This document shows positions 12,284 through 25,775 of a DNA stretch of 64,000 nucleotides, one piece after another. The notes beneath the pieces were generated by a model. The model did not search any database and was not told the origin of the DNA. It worked only from the letters and a program-made list of their open reading frames with translations. The stretch is taken from contig CP136069.1 of the NCBI GenBank assembly GCA_032622095.1, forward strand, positions 201,732,690 through 201,796,689. The letters run 5' to 3'. The stretch's first letter is position 1. The number at the start of each line of letters is the position of its first letter. The position numbers and the translations under genes were made by a program. Source of the DNA: Siphonodentalium dalli. Its lineage: Eukaryota; Mollusca; Scaphopoda; Gadilida; Siphonodentaliidae.

Positions 12284-12675
12284 CCCTTTACCCAACAGAA
12301 CGGCCCTGTGCCAATGCATTCTCTTATATATGCGAGTCGACCATAGGTCGCCTCGCATATATAAGAGAATGCATTGGCTTAACACTTTAAAAATTATAAA
12401 ATTGTTAAAGAATGTAAGAAAAAATGGTAAAAAGTGTTAAAAAAAGATTTTTTTTAGGCCAATGCATTCTCTTATATATGCGAGGCGACCTATGGTCGAC
12501 TCGCATATATAAGAGAATGCATTGGCACAGGGCATAACTGTAACTATCACAATGTGGTCAAGGAGCCGGTTCCAATGATATCCATAGTTGTATGGTTCTA
12601 TTGAGACAGACCGAATATATTTTAGGCTGTTGAAGCTTTAATTGGCCGGTTTTGGCCGTTTTGTTGGGTAAAGGG
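12284..12675 (-). mobile_element. piggyBac-type MITE, copy 2 (392 bp, inverted)
   Basis: Flanking TTAA lies at 12280-12283 and 12676-12679, with terminal CCCTTTACCCAAC and its inverse. The order of internal blocks is the reverse of copy 1: the paired hairpins come first and the TTGAAGCTTTA segment last. The length equals copy 1, which points to recent mobility of one master element. Confidence 0.85.
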
Positions 12676-12852
12676 TTAAAGGATAACAGTTTGCCCCAAT
12701 TACATTGTTGGTGAGAGACAGATAGCTCCATGTTATTGCTCACAAGCAAATTCATCGACCACAAGGTGGATTGGATGAGAAATTATATTAAGTTATAGAA
12801 GATCGTGTTCTCCCTTGTAGAATGCACTAACAGATTACAACACGGCAGGCTA

Positions 12853-13625
12853 AGGGTCAATCCACACCGGGCACGAGCGCACGATTTTTACGGCCGTTTT
12901 TTGTCGTCCGTAGCGGTTCAAAGTGCGCGATTTTTATATTCACACCGAAAGCGACTGGATCGCTTTGTCGCGTGCGATGGTTTGGGTAGATACTCGTTTG
13001 AGGGCATCATTTACAGGCAGGTCACAAATACAATGTACATGGGAATTTTAATCAGAATTTGCTATAAACATGTACATGTAAGAGTTTTTGAAACTCATTT
13101 AATTGTCGAATATACTATGTCAAATGGAATGGTGCACGGGCTTCCTAACTTCTCATAGCAATTGCGTTTAAATTGAATTTCATTCTATAATTCCAGTTTG
13201 TGAGTATTTGTTTATCGGGGGTGGGGTTGCAAAGTGACATCACAAGCTTGGAATGGATTGGAACCAAAAATAATGATCCTGTTATTACGTCGAGTTCTTG
13301 CCAGGCATTTTTCTCTTCTCATTTGTTCTTGCACATCAGTTATCAGCATGTCGCTAAAGTCCTCAACCACCTTTATTATCGCGACGACGAATAAATGTGT
13401 CGCCTTCAAATATAGGAGGAATACGCCTGTATATATATCCTATTTGACAGCGACCCAATTATCCCGCTTGTTGGCCACAAAGCATAACATTACTGCCGTG
13501 ATCGCCTCGTGTTCAGCGATTCGGTCGCTTTCGGTGTGAATATAAAAATCGCGCGCTTTGAACTGCTACGGACGACAGAAAACGGCCGTTATAATCGCGC
13601 GCTCGCGTCCGGTGTGAATTGACCT
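12853..13625. mobile_element. MITE with ~120-bp terminal inverted repeats (773 bp)
   Basis: The left arm starts AGGGTCAATCCACACCGG and the right arm ends CCGGTGTGAATTGACCT, flanked by TA at 12851-12852 and 13626-13627. The arms pair for about 120 bases, including GCGCGATTTTTATATTCACA and CGTCCGTAGC. The ~500-bp interior has no transposase motif. A TA duplication fits a Tc1/mariner-like or related family, but the class is not proven. Confidence 0.75.
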
Positions 13626-13627
13626 TA

Positions 13628-14125
13628 ACAAACAAAACCGCTCCGCGATGTGCCCCGCGTTGAATAGCTAATGCGTGGACATGATGTTCTTTATGGATAA
13701 ACAGTCATAAACTGTTATCAGATTTGTAAATAATATCAGATTTGTAAATAATATACAATGTTGGGTGCAGCGGTGATAGCAAGGGATGGGGCTACATGCA
13801 TATAATGCCCCATAGTGCCACATGCAGTTTGGGCATCTGATAGCGTTATGCTTTGCGGCTTTCTTTTTTCTGAGGTCACATCCATTTGAAGGTGTTCTCA
13901 ACAGTAACGTAACACCTTTCGTATAATGAGCTACTGCTGATACGAATAATGAATAGGGTACTACGTCACTAGAATTTGTGTTATTTATATCAGTAACTGT
14001 TGTCGAGTTGCCAAATTCGTAGTTACGACTACGGTTCCCAGAAGCCAAGCATGAGAAAGCGAGCATTGCTTGCACACGTCGAGTCACCAATTGTGCATGT
14101 ACCCGATATAGAGGACCTCACATGA
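13628..14125. other. No supported gene
   Basis: A 140-codon open frame on the minus strand (13668-14090) has no ATG at its start, no recognised domain and a small internal duplication of TTTGTAAATAATAT. I do not call it a gene. Confidence 0.4.
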
Positions 14126-14130
14126 GTTTA

Positions 14131-14237
14131 TATTTTATACGGGATTTATCAACCGAGTTCACTAAATTCGATTTGAGCCGAAGTGTACCGAGGCTCAAAT
14201 AGAATTTAGTGGACGAGGTTGATAAATTACGTATAAC
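14131..14237. repeat. Fold-back element
   Basis: Arms of about 45 bases, ATTTATCAACCGAGTTCACT... and ...AGTGGACGAGGTTGATAAAT, surround a 13-base loop. The outer TTATACG / CGTATAA also pair. Confidence 0.75.
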
Positions 14238-14440
14238 AGAGAACGGGTGTGAAATACCTTTTACCACATGATCAAATAAATGCAACAACAACAATCATAA
14301 ACTTCAGCGATCGCAAGTCATTTAAATAATGGCGTGACGTCATCGCACGCGCTAACATTACACGTGTGTCTTACAGATAATTATGAAGCTGGGTTGGCAC
14401 TATTTTTTTTATCACAAACATACTCGTAGTCGCCAATTCT

Positions 14441-14590
14441 GCGTAAATGTTTTTGGACCGCCCGAAACCATTATCACTGTTATTAGCTATTCGTAAATGT
14501 TTTTGGACCGCCCGAAACCATTATCACTGTTATTAGCTATTCGTAAATGTTTTTGGACCGCCCGAAACCATTATCACTGTTATTAGCTAT
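14441..14590 (+). repeat. 50-bp tandem repeat, 3 copies
   Basis: Three almost identical units starting CGTAAATGTTTTTGGACCGC and ending TTATTAGCTAT. Confidence 0.95.
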
Positions 14591-14851
14591 TCGTGATTCG
14601 TATCAGTACTGGTTGATATTATTATATGGTCGCCTATAAAACAGTGGAACATTACCGAAACACAGATCGTCGTATCGATCTTTTCGGAGCTACAGTGACA
14701 TCGCGTTTCGTTATTTCTCTGTACATGTATGTTCCGATATTTCTCACTGACTTGGAACTAACAACTAACAGAAACACATGTGCCGCAAAGCTGAAGATCC
14801 TACATATGTGACCCGCCATATCAAATCCAGTCGTAAGTCGGGATTTTTTTA

Positions 14852-14985
14852 CCCTGTGCCAATGCATTCTCTTATATATGCGAGTCGACCATAGGTCGCC
14901 TCGCATATATAAGAGAATGCATTGGCCTAACAATTTTTTACAATTTTAATAATTTTTTCTTGTATTCTTTAACAATTTTATAATT
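14852..14985 (+). mobile_element. Truncated piggyBac-type MITE fragment
   Basis: One complete hairpin (GCCAATGCATTCTCTTATAT... with its inverse) plus the adjoining A/T-rich centre of the 392-bp MITE. The TTAA-bounded ends and the second hairpin are missing. Confidence 0.75.
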
Positions 14986-14989
14986 CACC

Positions 14990-15925
14990 CATACAGAGCC
15001 CCAGACAAACATGAACAGACGACACTCTTCTATACACTTTCCACTAGCCGATCAAACGCGACAAATGTATGACGCCACTTGATCAATCGATAATTCCACA
15101 ACGTGTCTACTTCAACTTTAGGCCTAGGCTAAACACGGACACGCGCTTCTTAATCATGGACGTAAATTAGATACAATAAATACATATCAGCTTTAAAGAC
15201 TTGTTCGGGTGCGTGAAACTGATCAGTTAGTAACCAGACGCTATGCCAACTGGAGGAATGTAGCATTTTACTAACATCGCCGAAAATCTGAAGCAAATCG
15301 ACCGTACCACTCAATAGAAAACATCGTCTGAACTACGCTCAATTGTAAATATTTACTACTCGATTCGGGACGCATCTGTCGGCGATAAACTAACGAAAAC
15401 GATTTCGCCATCGAGAGTGACTGCATGTAATTAATATATGAGAATGACTGTGTGTGTTGTCAATTTAGGCATAATATTTGTAAAAATGACTACTTTGAAC
15501 AAGATTATTCTGTATTTATATTTGGTCACCTACCGGAGTGTTTTCACATCACTTTAATAAAGTTAATAATATAATTAAATAAGCAACTTTGAACATTAAT
15601 AAGGGGAATGTAATAATATATAATAACAACAATATCTGCAGTTTTTATTTGAATACCTGAAACATCTTATTCGATATTGATTTCCCGACATTCATGAGAT
15701 ATTTCGGTATTCAAACAAAAACTGTAGGGATTCGCTATATAGAAAATATCGTGATAAGAAGGTCAATGCCAGAGCACATGTACAAGGAAACCATGCATAT
15801 ATCGTGTCAGAATAATATACACCATACAAAACCGTGTTTCATTGAATATATCACGAGTTAGTCCGTTGCATCTGTCCAATTGAACCTCCGTAAACGAAAA
15901 CACCACAAGACCAACAACCCGCGTG
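14990..15925. other. No recognisable gene
   Basis: Non-coding sequence leading up to the satellite block. Confidence 0.5.
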
Positions 15926-16350
15926 TGCGCACCTACATCTATCCTCTAGTCCCAGAATCCCGCATGGAACCCACACACTATCCTCTAGTCCCATAAACCC
16001 ACATGGAAACCACACACTATCCGGTAGTCCAAGAAACCCGCATGGAACCCACACACACTATCCTCTAGTCACAGAAACCCCATTTTAAACATTTACATAA
16101 ACATTAATGCTCGTGTTTCAAAACAGTAACCGTTTGTTTTAAAATAGTCTTTGGACAAAATGGCATGCATGAGCAACCAGACAATTATCAAAGTGTTATT
16201 TATAATATAACTACACCCATTATCTACATAAAACATATAACCCCACTACACCCAGTATCTACATAACACATATAGGCCCACTACACCCAATATCTACATA
16301 CAACTTATAGCCCCACTACACACAATATCTACATAAAACATAACCCCTTT

Positions 16351-17062
16351 AGGCCATACAAAGAACAAACTACATGTTTCACAGTTAAAACTCAAATTTA
16401 TGTACATGTACATGTAAAAGTAAAATATCATAATGGCATACTTTTTGATAACATGAAAGGCGCGACATTGTCCAGTCACTTGTAAACACAGTTTTTGTTT
16501 TAACAGGTGAATCCGTACATCATTACAATGCAGTACCAGTCAGAAGAAGTGGTATTTTTAGGCGCACCTTTATTGCGATATTGAGCGTGCTTAATTTAGA
16601 AAAAGGCGTGATTATAGCACACTACCAAATATCTGTCGCGCTTATTATTGCAATATTGAACGCAAAATATTGCGATACTAAGCGCGCTAACTTTCATACA
16701 GACCCGATAGTGTTATATTTATATTAGATAAATACTGTGTATATAGTTTACATATAGTGTACATATTGCATTTACAACTATAATTATATACACATATAAA
16801 ACATTGTCTCTAAATTTACAATAAACCATATAGAAGAATCAATAATTTGATTTAAATGTCACAATGTTGAGCACAAGATGTCGCAATATTAAGCGCAAAA
16901 TATTGATATATTAAGTGCAAAATATTATTGCGATATTGGGCTCGAAAATAGCGCCCTTAATATACCACTTCTTTTGAATGATACGGTATATCAATAACAG
17001 CTAGTTGGGATTGGAACCTTCAAGACAACAGCAGATCCCATAATAACTGTGCGCAATGACTT
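16351..17062 (+). repeat. Flanking element C, copy 1 (left side of satellite)
   Basis: About 710 bp starting AGGCCATACAAAGAACAAAC and ending ACTGTGCGCAATGACTT. It matches 25776-26472 almost throughout, and its last ~240 bp match 17418-17663. It contains the inverted-repeat element at 16544-16973. It has no coding. Confidence 0.9.
16544..16973. mobile_element. MITE-like element inside C (430 bp)
   Basis: Ends AAGAAGTGGTAT and ATACCACTTCTT are exact inverses, followed inward by GCGC and repeated GCGATATTGAGCG-type motifs in both orientations. It shares its outside flanks with the second copy at 25954-26383. The pair therefore arose by duplication of C rather than by separate insertions. Confidence 0.6.
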
Positions 17063-18015
17063 GTTATTTATAATATAAATACACCCAATATCTACATAAA
17101 ACATATAGCCCCACTACACCCAGTATCTACATAAAACATATAGGCTCACTACACCCAGTATCTACATAAAACATATAGGCTCACTACACCCAATATCTAC
17201 ATAAAACATATAGCCCCACTACACCCAGTATCTACATAAAACATATACACATGTAGGCTCACTACATGATAAGTTTACATGTGAACGACGGAACACAAAA
17301 GTTTCAACAAAACAAAATGAAAGCAATTCAAATTTTGAACACATGAAAGAAAACAGGTATGGAATTATTTCAAACCCGCATGGAACCCACACACTATCCG
17401 CTAGTCACAGAAACCCCAATAAACCATATAGAAGAATCAATAATTTGATTTAAATGTCACAATGTTGAGCACAAGATGTCGCAATATTAAGCGCAAAATA
17501 TTGATATATTAAGTGCAAAATATTATTGCGATATTGGGCTCGAAAATAGCGCCCTTAATATACCACTTCTTTTGAATGATACGGTATATCAATAACAGCT
17601 AGTTGGGATTGGAACCTTCAAGACAACAGCAGATCCCATAATAACTGTGCGCAATGACTTGTTATTTATAATATAAATACACCCAATATCTACATAAAAC
17701 ATATAGCCCCACTACACCCAGTATCTACATAAAACATATAGGCTCACTACACCCAGTATCTACATAAAACATATAGGCTCACTACACCCAATATCTACAT
17801 AAAACATATAGCCCCACTACACCCAGTATCTACATAAAACATATACACATGTAGGCTCACTACATGATAAGTTTACATGTGAACGACGGAACACAAAAGT
17901 TTCAACAAAACAAAATGAAAGCAATTCAAATTTTGAACACATGAACGAAAACCGGTAAGGACTTATTTCAAATCCGCATGGAACCCACGCACTATCCGCT
18001 AGTCACAGAAACCCC
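16820..18015 (+). repeat. Tandem duplication of a 598-bp composite unit
   Basis: The segment 16820-17417 (end of C, B array, linker, start of A) recurs at 17418-18015 with only a few differences. The junction falls inside a monomer A, at CCCCAAT. Confidence 0.9.
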
Positions 18016-21000
18016 ATTTTAAACCCGCATGGAACCCACACACACTATCCTCTAGTCCCAGAAACCCGCATGTAACCCACACACACTATCCGCCAGTCCC
18101 AGAACACCATTTTAAACCCACAATGAACCCAAACACTATCCGCTAGTCCCAGAAACCCCACACACACTATCCGCTAGTCACATAAGCCCCATTTTAAACC
18201 CGCATGTAACCCACACACACTATCCGCTAGTCCCAGAAACCACATTTTAAACCCGCATGAAACCCATGCACACTATCCGCTAGTCCAACAAACCCCATTT
18301 TAAACCCGTATGGAACCCACATACACTATCATCTAGTCCCAGAAACCCGCATGGAACCAACACACACTATCATCTAGTCCCATAAACCCGCATGGAACCA
18401 ACACACTATTTGCTAGTCCCAGAAACCCGCATGGAACCAACGCACACTATCCTCTTGTCTGAGAAACCCGCATGGAACCCACACACTATCCGGTAGTCCC
18501 AGAAACCGGCATGGAACCCACACGCACTATCCTCTAGTCACAGAAACCCCATCTTAAACATTTACATAAACATTGATGCTCGTGTTTCAAAACAGTAACC
18601 GTTTGTTTTAAAATAGTCTTTTGACAAAATGGCATGCATGAGCAACCAGACAATTATCTAAGTGTTATTTATTATATAACTACACCCAATATCTACATAA
18701 AACATATAGCCCCACTCCACCCAGTATCTACATAAAACATATAGGCTCACTAAACCCAATATATACATAAAACATATAGCCCCACTACACCCAGTATCTA
18801 CATAAAACATATATGCTCACTACACCCAATATCTACATAAAACATATACATGTAGGCTCACTACACCCAATATCTACATAAAACATATAGCCCCACAACA
18901 CCCAGTATCTACATAAAACATATAGGCTCATTACACCCAATATCTACATAAAACATATAGCCCCACTACACCCAGTATCTACATAAGAAATATAGGCTCA
19001 CTACATGATAAGTTTACATGTGAACGACGGAACACACAAGTTTCAACAAAACAAAATGAAAGCAATTCAAATTTTGAACACATGAACGAAAACCGGTATG
19101 GACTTATTTCAATCCGCATGGAACCCACGCACTATCCGCTAGTCACAGAAACCCCATTTTAAACCCGCATGGAACCTACACACACTATCCGCTAGTCCCA
19201 GAAACCCCATTTTAAACCCGAATGGAACCCACCCACACTATACGATAGTCCCATAAACCATACACACACTATCCGCTAGTCCCAGAAACCCCATTTTAAA
19301 CCCGCATGGAACCCACACACACTATCCTCTAGTCCCAGAAACCCGCATGTAACCCACACACACTATCCGCCAGTCCCAGAACACCATTTTAAACCCACAA
19401 TGAACCCAAACACTATCCGCTAGTCCCAGAAACCCCACACACACTATCCGATAGTCACATAAGCCCCATTTTAAACCCGCATGTAACCCACACACACTAT
19501 CCGCTAGTCCCATAAACCACATTTTAAACCCGCATGAAACCCATGCACACTATCCGCTAGTCCCACAAACCCCATTTTAAACCCGTGTGGAACCCATACA
19601 CTATTCGCTAGTCCCAGAAACCCCATTTTAAACCCGCATGGAACCCACACACTATTTGCTAGTCCCATAAACCCCATGTTAAACCCGTATGGAACCCACA
19701 TACACTATCCTCTAGTTCCAGAAACCCGCATGGAACCCACACACACTATCCTCTAGTCCCAGAAACCCGCATGTAACCCACACACACTATCCGCCAGTCC
19801 CAGAACACCGTTTTAAACCCACAATGAACCCAAACACTATCCGCTAGTCCCAGAAACCCCACACACACTATCCGCTAGTCACATATGCCCCATTTTAAAC
19901 CCGCATGTAACCCACACACACTATCCGCTAGTCCCACAAACACCGTTTTAAACCCGTATGGAACCCACATACACTATCATCTAGTCCCAGAAACCCACAT
20001 GGAACCAACACACACTATCATCTAGTCCCATAAACCCGCATGGAACCAACACACTATTTGCTAGTCCCAGAAACCCCATTTTAAACCCGCATGAAACCCA
20101 CATACACTACCCTCTAGTCCCAGAAACCCGCATGGAACCCATACACATTATCGGCTATTCCCAGAAACCCGCATGGAACCAACGCACACTATCCTCTTGT
20201 CCGAGAAACCCGCATGGCACCCACACACTATCCGGTAGTCCCAGAAACCGGCATGGAACCCACACGCACTATCCTCTAGTCCCAGAAACCCCATTTTAAA
20301 CATTTACATAAACATTGATGCTCGTGTTTCAAAACAGTAACCGTTTGTTTTAAAATAGTCTTTTGACAAAATGGCTTGCATGAACAACCACACAATTATC
20401 TATGTGTTATTTATAATATAACTACACCCAATATCTACATAAAACATATAGCCCCACTACACCCAGTATCTACATAAAACATATAGGCTCACTACACCCA
20501 ATATCTACATAAAACATATAGCCCCACTACACCTAGTATCTACATAAAACATATATGCTCACTACACCCAATATCTACATAAAACATATAGCCACACTAC
20601 ACCCAGTATCTACATAAACCATATAGGCTCACTACACCCAATATCTACATAAAACATATAGCCCCACTACACCCAGTATCTACATAACACATATAGGCTC
20701 ACTACACCCAATATCTACATAAAACATATAGCCCCACTACACCCAGTATCTACATAAAACATATAGGCTCACTACATGATAAGTTTACATGTGAACGACG
20801 GAACACACAAGTTTCAACAAAACAAAATGAAAGCAATTCAAATTTTGAACACATGAACGAAAACCGGTATGGACTTATTTTAAACCCGCATGTAACCCAC
20901 ACACTATCCGCTAGTCACAGAAACCCAATTTTAAACCCGCATGGAACCTACACACACTATCCGCTAGTCCCAGAAACCCCATTTTAAACCCGAATGGAAC

Positions 21001-24000
21001 CCACACACACTATACGATAGTCACAGAAACCATACACACACTATCCGCTTTTCCCAGAACACCATTTTAAACCCACAAGGAACCCAAACACTATCAGCTA
21101 GTCCCAGAAACCCCACACACACTATCCGCTAGTCCCATAAGCCCCATTTTAAACCCGCATGTAACCCACACACACTATCCGCTAGTCCCAGAAACCACAT
21201 TTTAAACCCGCATGAAACCCATGCACACTATCCGCTAGTCCCACAAACTCCTGTTCAATCCCGCATGGAACGCACACACACTATCCGCTAGTCACAGCAA
21301 ACCCATTTTAAACCCGAATTGAACCCACAGACACTATACGGTAGACCGAGAAACCCCATTTTAAACCCACAAGGAACCCAAACACTATCCGCTAGTCTCA
21401 GAAACCCAATTTTAAACCCGCATGGAACCCACACACACTATCCGCTAGTCCCACAAACCTCATTTTAAACCCGCATGGAACCCACACACACTATATGCTA
21501 GTCCCTGAAACCCCACACACACTATCCGCTATTCACAGAAACCGCATTTTAAACCCGCATGGAACGCACACACACTATCCGCTAGTCCCAGAAACCCCAA
21601 TTTAAACCCGAATGGAACCCACACACACTATCCGCTAGTCCCACAAACCTCATTTTAAACCCGCATGGAACCCATACACTCTATTTGCTAGTCCCTGAAA
21701 CCCCACACACACTATCCGCTAGTCCCAGAAACCGCATTTTAAACCCGCATGGAACGCACATACACTATCCGCTAGTCACAGATAACTAATTTTAAACCCG
21801 CATAGAACCCACAGATAATATTCGCTAGTCACAGAAACGCCATTGTAAAGCCAAATGGAACCCACACACACTATCCGCTAATCCCAGAAACCCCATTTTA
21901 AACCCGCATGGAACCCACGCAAAATATCCGCTAGTCCCTGAAACCCCAATTAAAACCCGAATGGAACCCACACACACTATCCGCTAGTCCCACAAACCTC
22001 AATTAAAACCCGAACGGAACACGCAGACTATTCGCTAGTCCCACAAACCTCATTTTAAACCCGAACGGAACACACAGACTATTCGCAAGTCCCAGAAACC
22101 CCATTTTAAACCCGCATGGAACCCACACACACTATCCGCTAGTCCCACAAACCTCAATTAAAACCCGAACGGAACACGCAGACTATTCGCTAGTCCCACA
22201 AACCCCATTTTAAACCCGCATGGAACCCATACACTATTCGCTAGTCCCAGAAACCCCATTTTAAACCCGCATGGAACCCACACACTATTTGCTAGTCCCA
22301 TAAACCCCATGTTAAACCCGTATGGAACCCACATACACTATCCTCTAGTTCCAGAAACCCGCATGGAACCCACACACACTATCCTCTAGTCCCATAAACC
22401 CGCATGGAATCAACACACTATTTGCTAGTCCCAGAAACCCCATTTAAATCCCGCAGGGAACCCACTTACATTATCCACTAGTCCCAGAAACCCGCATGGA
22501 ACCCACACACACTATCGGATAGTCCCAGAAACCCGCATGGAATCAACGCACACTATCCTCTAGTCCGAGAAACCCGCATGTAACTCAAACACACTATCGG
22601 CTAGTCCCATAAACCCGCATGGAACCAACGCACACTATCCTCTAGTCACATAAACCCGCATGGAACCCACACACTATTCGGTAGTCCCAGAAACCCGCAT
22701 GGAACCCACACACACTATATACAAGTCCCAGAAACCCGCATGGAACCCATACACACTATCCTCTAGTCACATAAATCCGCACGGAACCCACACACACTAT
22801 CCTCAAGACCCAGAATCCCGCATGGAACCAACACACTATCCGGTAGTCGCAGACACCCGCATGGAACCCACACATGCTATCATCTAGTCCCAAAAACCCG
22901 CATAGAACCCACACACACTATACTCTAGTCCCATAAACCCGCATGGAACCCAAACACTATCCGGTAGTCACAGAAACCGGCATGGAACCCACACACACTA
23001 TCCGCCAGTCCCAGAAAACCCGTTTTAAACCCGCAAGGAACCCAAACACTATCCGATATTCACAGAAACCCCATTTTAAAACCCGCATGGAACCCACAAA
23101 CACTATCCGCTAGTCCCAGAAACCCCAATTTAAACCCGAATGGAACCCACAAACAATATTCGCTAGTCCCAGAAACCCCAGTTTAAAGCCGCATGGAACC
23201 CACACACACTATCCGCTAGTCCCAGAAACCCCACACACACTATCCGCTAGTCCCATAAACCCCATTTTAAACCCGCATGTAACCCACACACACTATCCGC
23301 TAGTCCCAGAAACCACATTTTAAACCCGCATGAAACCCATGCACACTATCCGCTAGTCCCACAAACCCCTTTTTAATCCCGCATGGAACGCACACACACT
23401 ATCCGCTAGTCCCAGAAACCCCATTTTAAACCCGCATGGAACCAACACAAAATATCCGCTAGTCCCAGAAACCCCATTTTAAACCCGAAAGGAACCCACA
23501 CATTATCTGCTGGTCCCAGAAACCCCATTTTAAACCCGCATGGAACCCACATACACTATCCTCTAGTCCCAGAAACCCGCATGGAACCCACATACACTAT
23601 CGGCTAGTCCCAGAAACCCGCATGGAACCCACAGACAATATCTTCTAGTCCCAGAAACCCGCATGGAACCCACACATACTATCCTCTAGTCCCAGAATCC
23701 CGCATGGAACCCACACAATATCCTCTAGTCCCATAAATCCGCATGGAACCCACACACTATCCGGTAGTCCCAGAAACCCGCATGGAACCCACACACACTA
23801 TCTTCATGTCACAGAAACCACATTTTAAACATTTACATAAACATTAATGCTCGTGTTTCAAAACAGTAACCGTTTTTTTTTAAATAGTCTTTGGACAAAA
23901 TGACATGCATGAACAACCAGACAATTATCAAAGTGTTATTTATAATATAACTATACCCATTATCTACATATACCCCACTACACCCAGTATATACATAAAA

Positions 24001-25630
24001 CATATAGCCCCACTACACCCAGTATCTACATAACACATATAGGCCCACTACACCCAATATTTACATAAAACTTATAGCCCCACTACACCCAATATCTACA
24101 TTAAACATAATCCCACTACACCCAATATCTACATAAAACATATAGTCACACAACTCCCAATATCTACATAAAACATATAACCTCACTACATCCAGTATCT
24201 ATATAAAACATATAGCCCCACTACACCCCATATCTACATTAAACATATAGTCCCACTACACCCCATATCTACATTAAACATATAGTCCCACTACACCCCA
24301 TATCACATAACACATATAGCCCCACTACATCCATAATATACATGAAACATATACATGTAGCCCCACTGCATCCAATATATACATAAAACATATAGCCCCA
24401 CTACACCCAGTATCTACATAAAACATATAGCCCCACTACACCCAGTATCTACATACAATATATAGCCCCACTACACCCCATATCTACATAAAACATATAG
24501 TCCCACTACACCCAACATCAAAATAAAACATATAGCCCCACTACACCCAGTATCTACATACAACATATAGCCCCATTACACCCAATATGTACATAAAACA
24601 TATAGCCCCACAACACCCAGTATCTACATAAAACATATAGCCCACTACCCCCATTGTGTACATAAAACATATAGCCCCACTACACCCAGTATTTACATAA
24701 AACATATAGCCCAAATACACCCAATATCTACATAAAACATATAGCCCACTACACCCAGTATTTACATATAACATATAGGCCCACTACACCCAATATCTAC
24801 ATAACACATATAGGCCCACTACACCCAATATCTAAATAAAACATATAGCCCCACTACACCCAATATCTACATAAACCATAAACCCGCTACATCCAGTATC
24901 TACATAAAACATATAGGCCCACTACACCCCATATCTACATTAAACATATAGTCACACTACACCCCATATCTACATAAAACATATAACCCCGCTACATCCA
25001 GTATCTACATAAAACATATAGGCCCACTACACCCCATATCTACATTAAACATATAGTCCCACTACACCCCATATCTACATAAAACATATAGCCCCACTAC
25101 ACCCAGTATCTACATAAAACATATAGGCCCACTACAACCCAATATCTACATAATCCATATAACCCTGCTACATCCAGTATCTACATAAAGCATATAGGCC
25201 CACTACACCCAATATGTACATAAAACATATAGCCCCACTACACCCAGCATCTACATAAAACATAATCCCACTACACCCAATATCTCAATAAAACATATAG
25301 CCCCACTACACCCAATATCTACATAAAACATATAACCCCGCTACATCCAGTATCTACATAACACATATAGCCCCACTACACCCAGTATCTACATAAAACA
25401 TATAGCTCCACTACACCCAATATCTACATAAAACATATAACCCCGCTACATCCAGTATCTACATAAAACATATAGCCCCACTACACCCAATATCTACATT
25501 AAACATATAGCCCCACTACACCCAGTATCTACAAAACACATATAGCCCCACTACACCCAGTATCTACATAACACGTATAGCCCCACTACACCCAATATCT
25601 ATATAACACATATAGCCCCAATACACCCAG

Positions 25631-25775
25631 TGTGTTCGCCTTTCATTAACTAGTGTATAGATATGGCTGTAAATAAAAAACGATACTACTAATAGCAGAT
25701 AAGCCAACCCATCGCTATTCAGTGATGAGTAGTACTAATTTCGACCATTCTAAAACATGAATCGGCATGCCATGT
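25631..25775. other. Unique spacer between satellite and element C
   Basis: A short non-repetitive stretch after the last 35-bp monomer. No gene. Confidence 0.6.

Larger units (their letters stand above)
15929..25630. repeat. Composite satellite block of two alternating tandem repeats
   Basis: About 9.7 kb. Monomer A is ~53 bp, containing CTAGTCCCAGAAACCCCATT and CGCATGGAACCCACACAC; a ~42-bp form lacks the CCCATTTTAAA part. It dominates 15929-16085, 17973-18555, 19115-20290 and 20886-23820. Monomer B is 35 bp, containing CACCCAGTATCTACATAAAA. It dominates 16213-16345, 17066-17250, 17664-17848, 18680-19000, 20421-20770 and 23950-25630. A and B are joined by two recurring linkers. One holds GTGTTTCAAAACAGTAACCG (A to B), the other GATAAGTTTACATGTGAACG (B to A). 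The plus strand is markedly G-poor. Open frames across it are periodic artefacts. Confidence 0.95.

Noticed and set aside
13668-14090. 140-codon minus-strand frame with clustered Cys
   Set aside because: Starts at TTG rather than ATG, has no recognised domain, and its tail repeats ILFTNL from a local DNA duplication.
22660-22887. 75-codon repetitive frame (MEPTH...)
   Set aside because: It is a reading frame through the 42-bp monomers; period and stops follow the satellite.
24541-24774. 77-codon Cys/Tyr/Gly-rich minus-strand frame
   Set aside because: Each ~12-residue period equals one 35-bp monomer, so it is satellite and not protein.
15929-25630. CRISPR-like regular repeats
   Set aside because: The repeats are direct tandem monomers with no unique spacers, and the rest of the window is clearly animal DNA.
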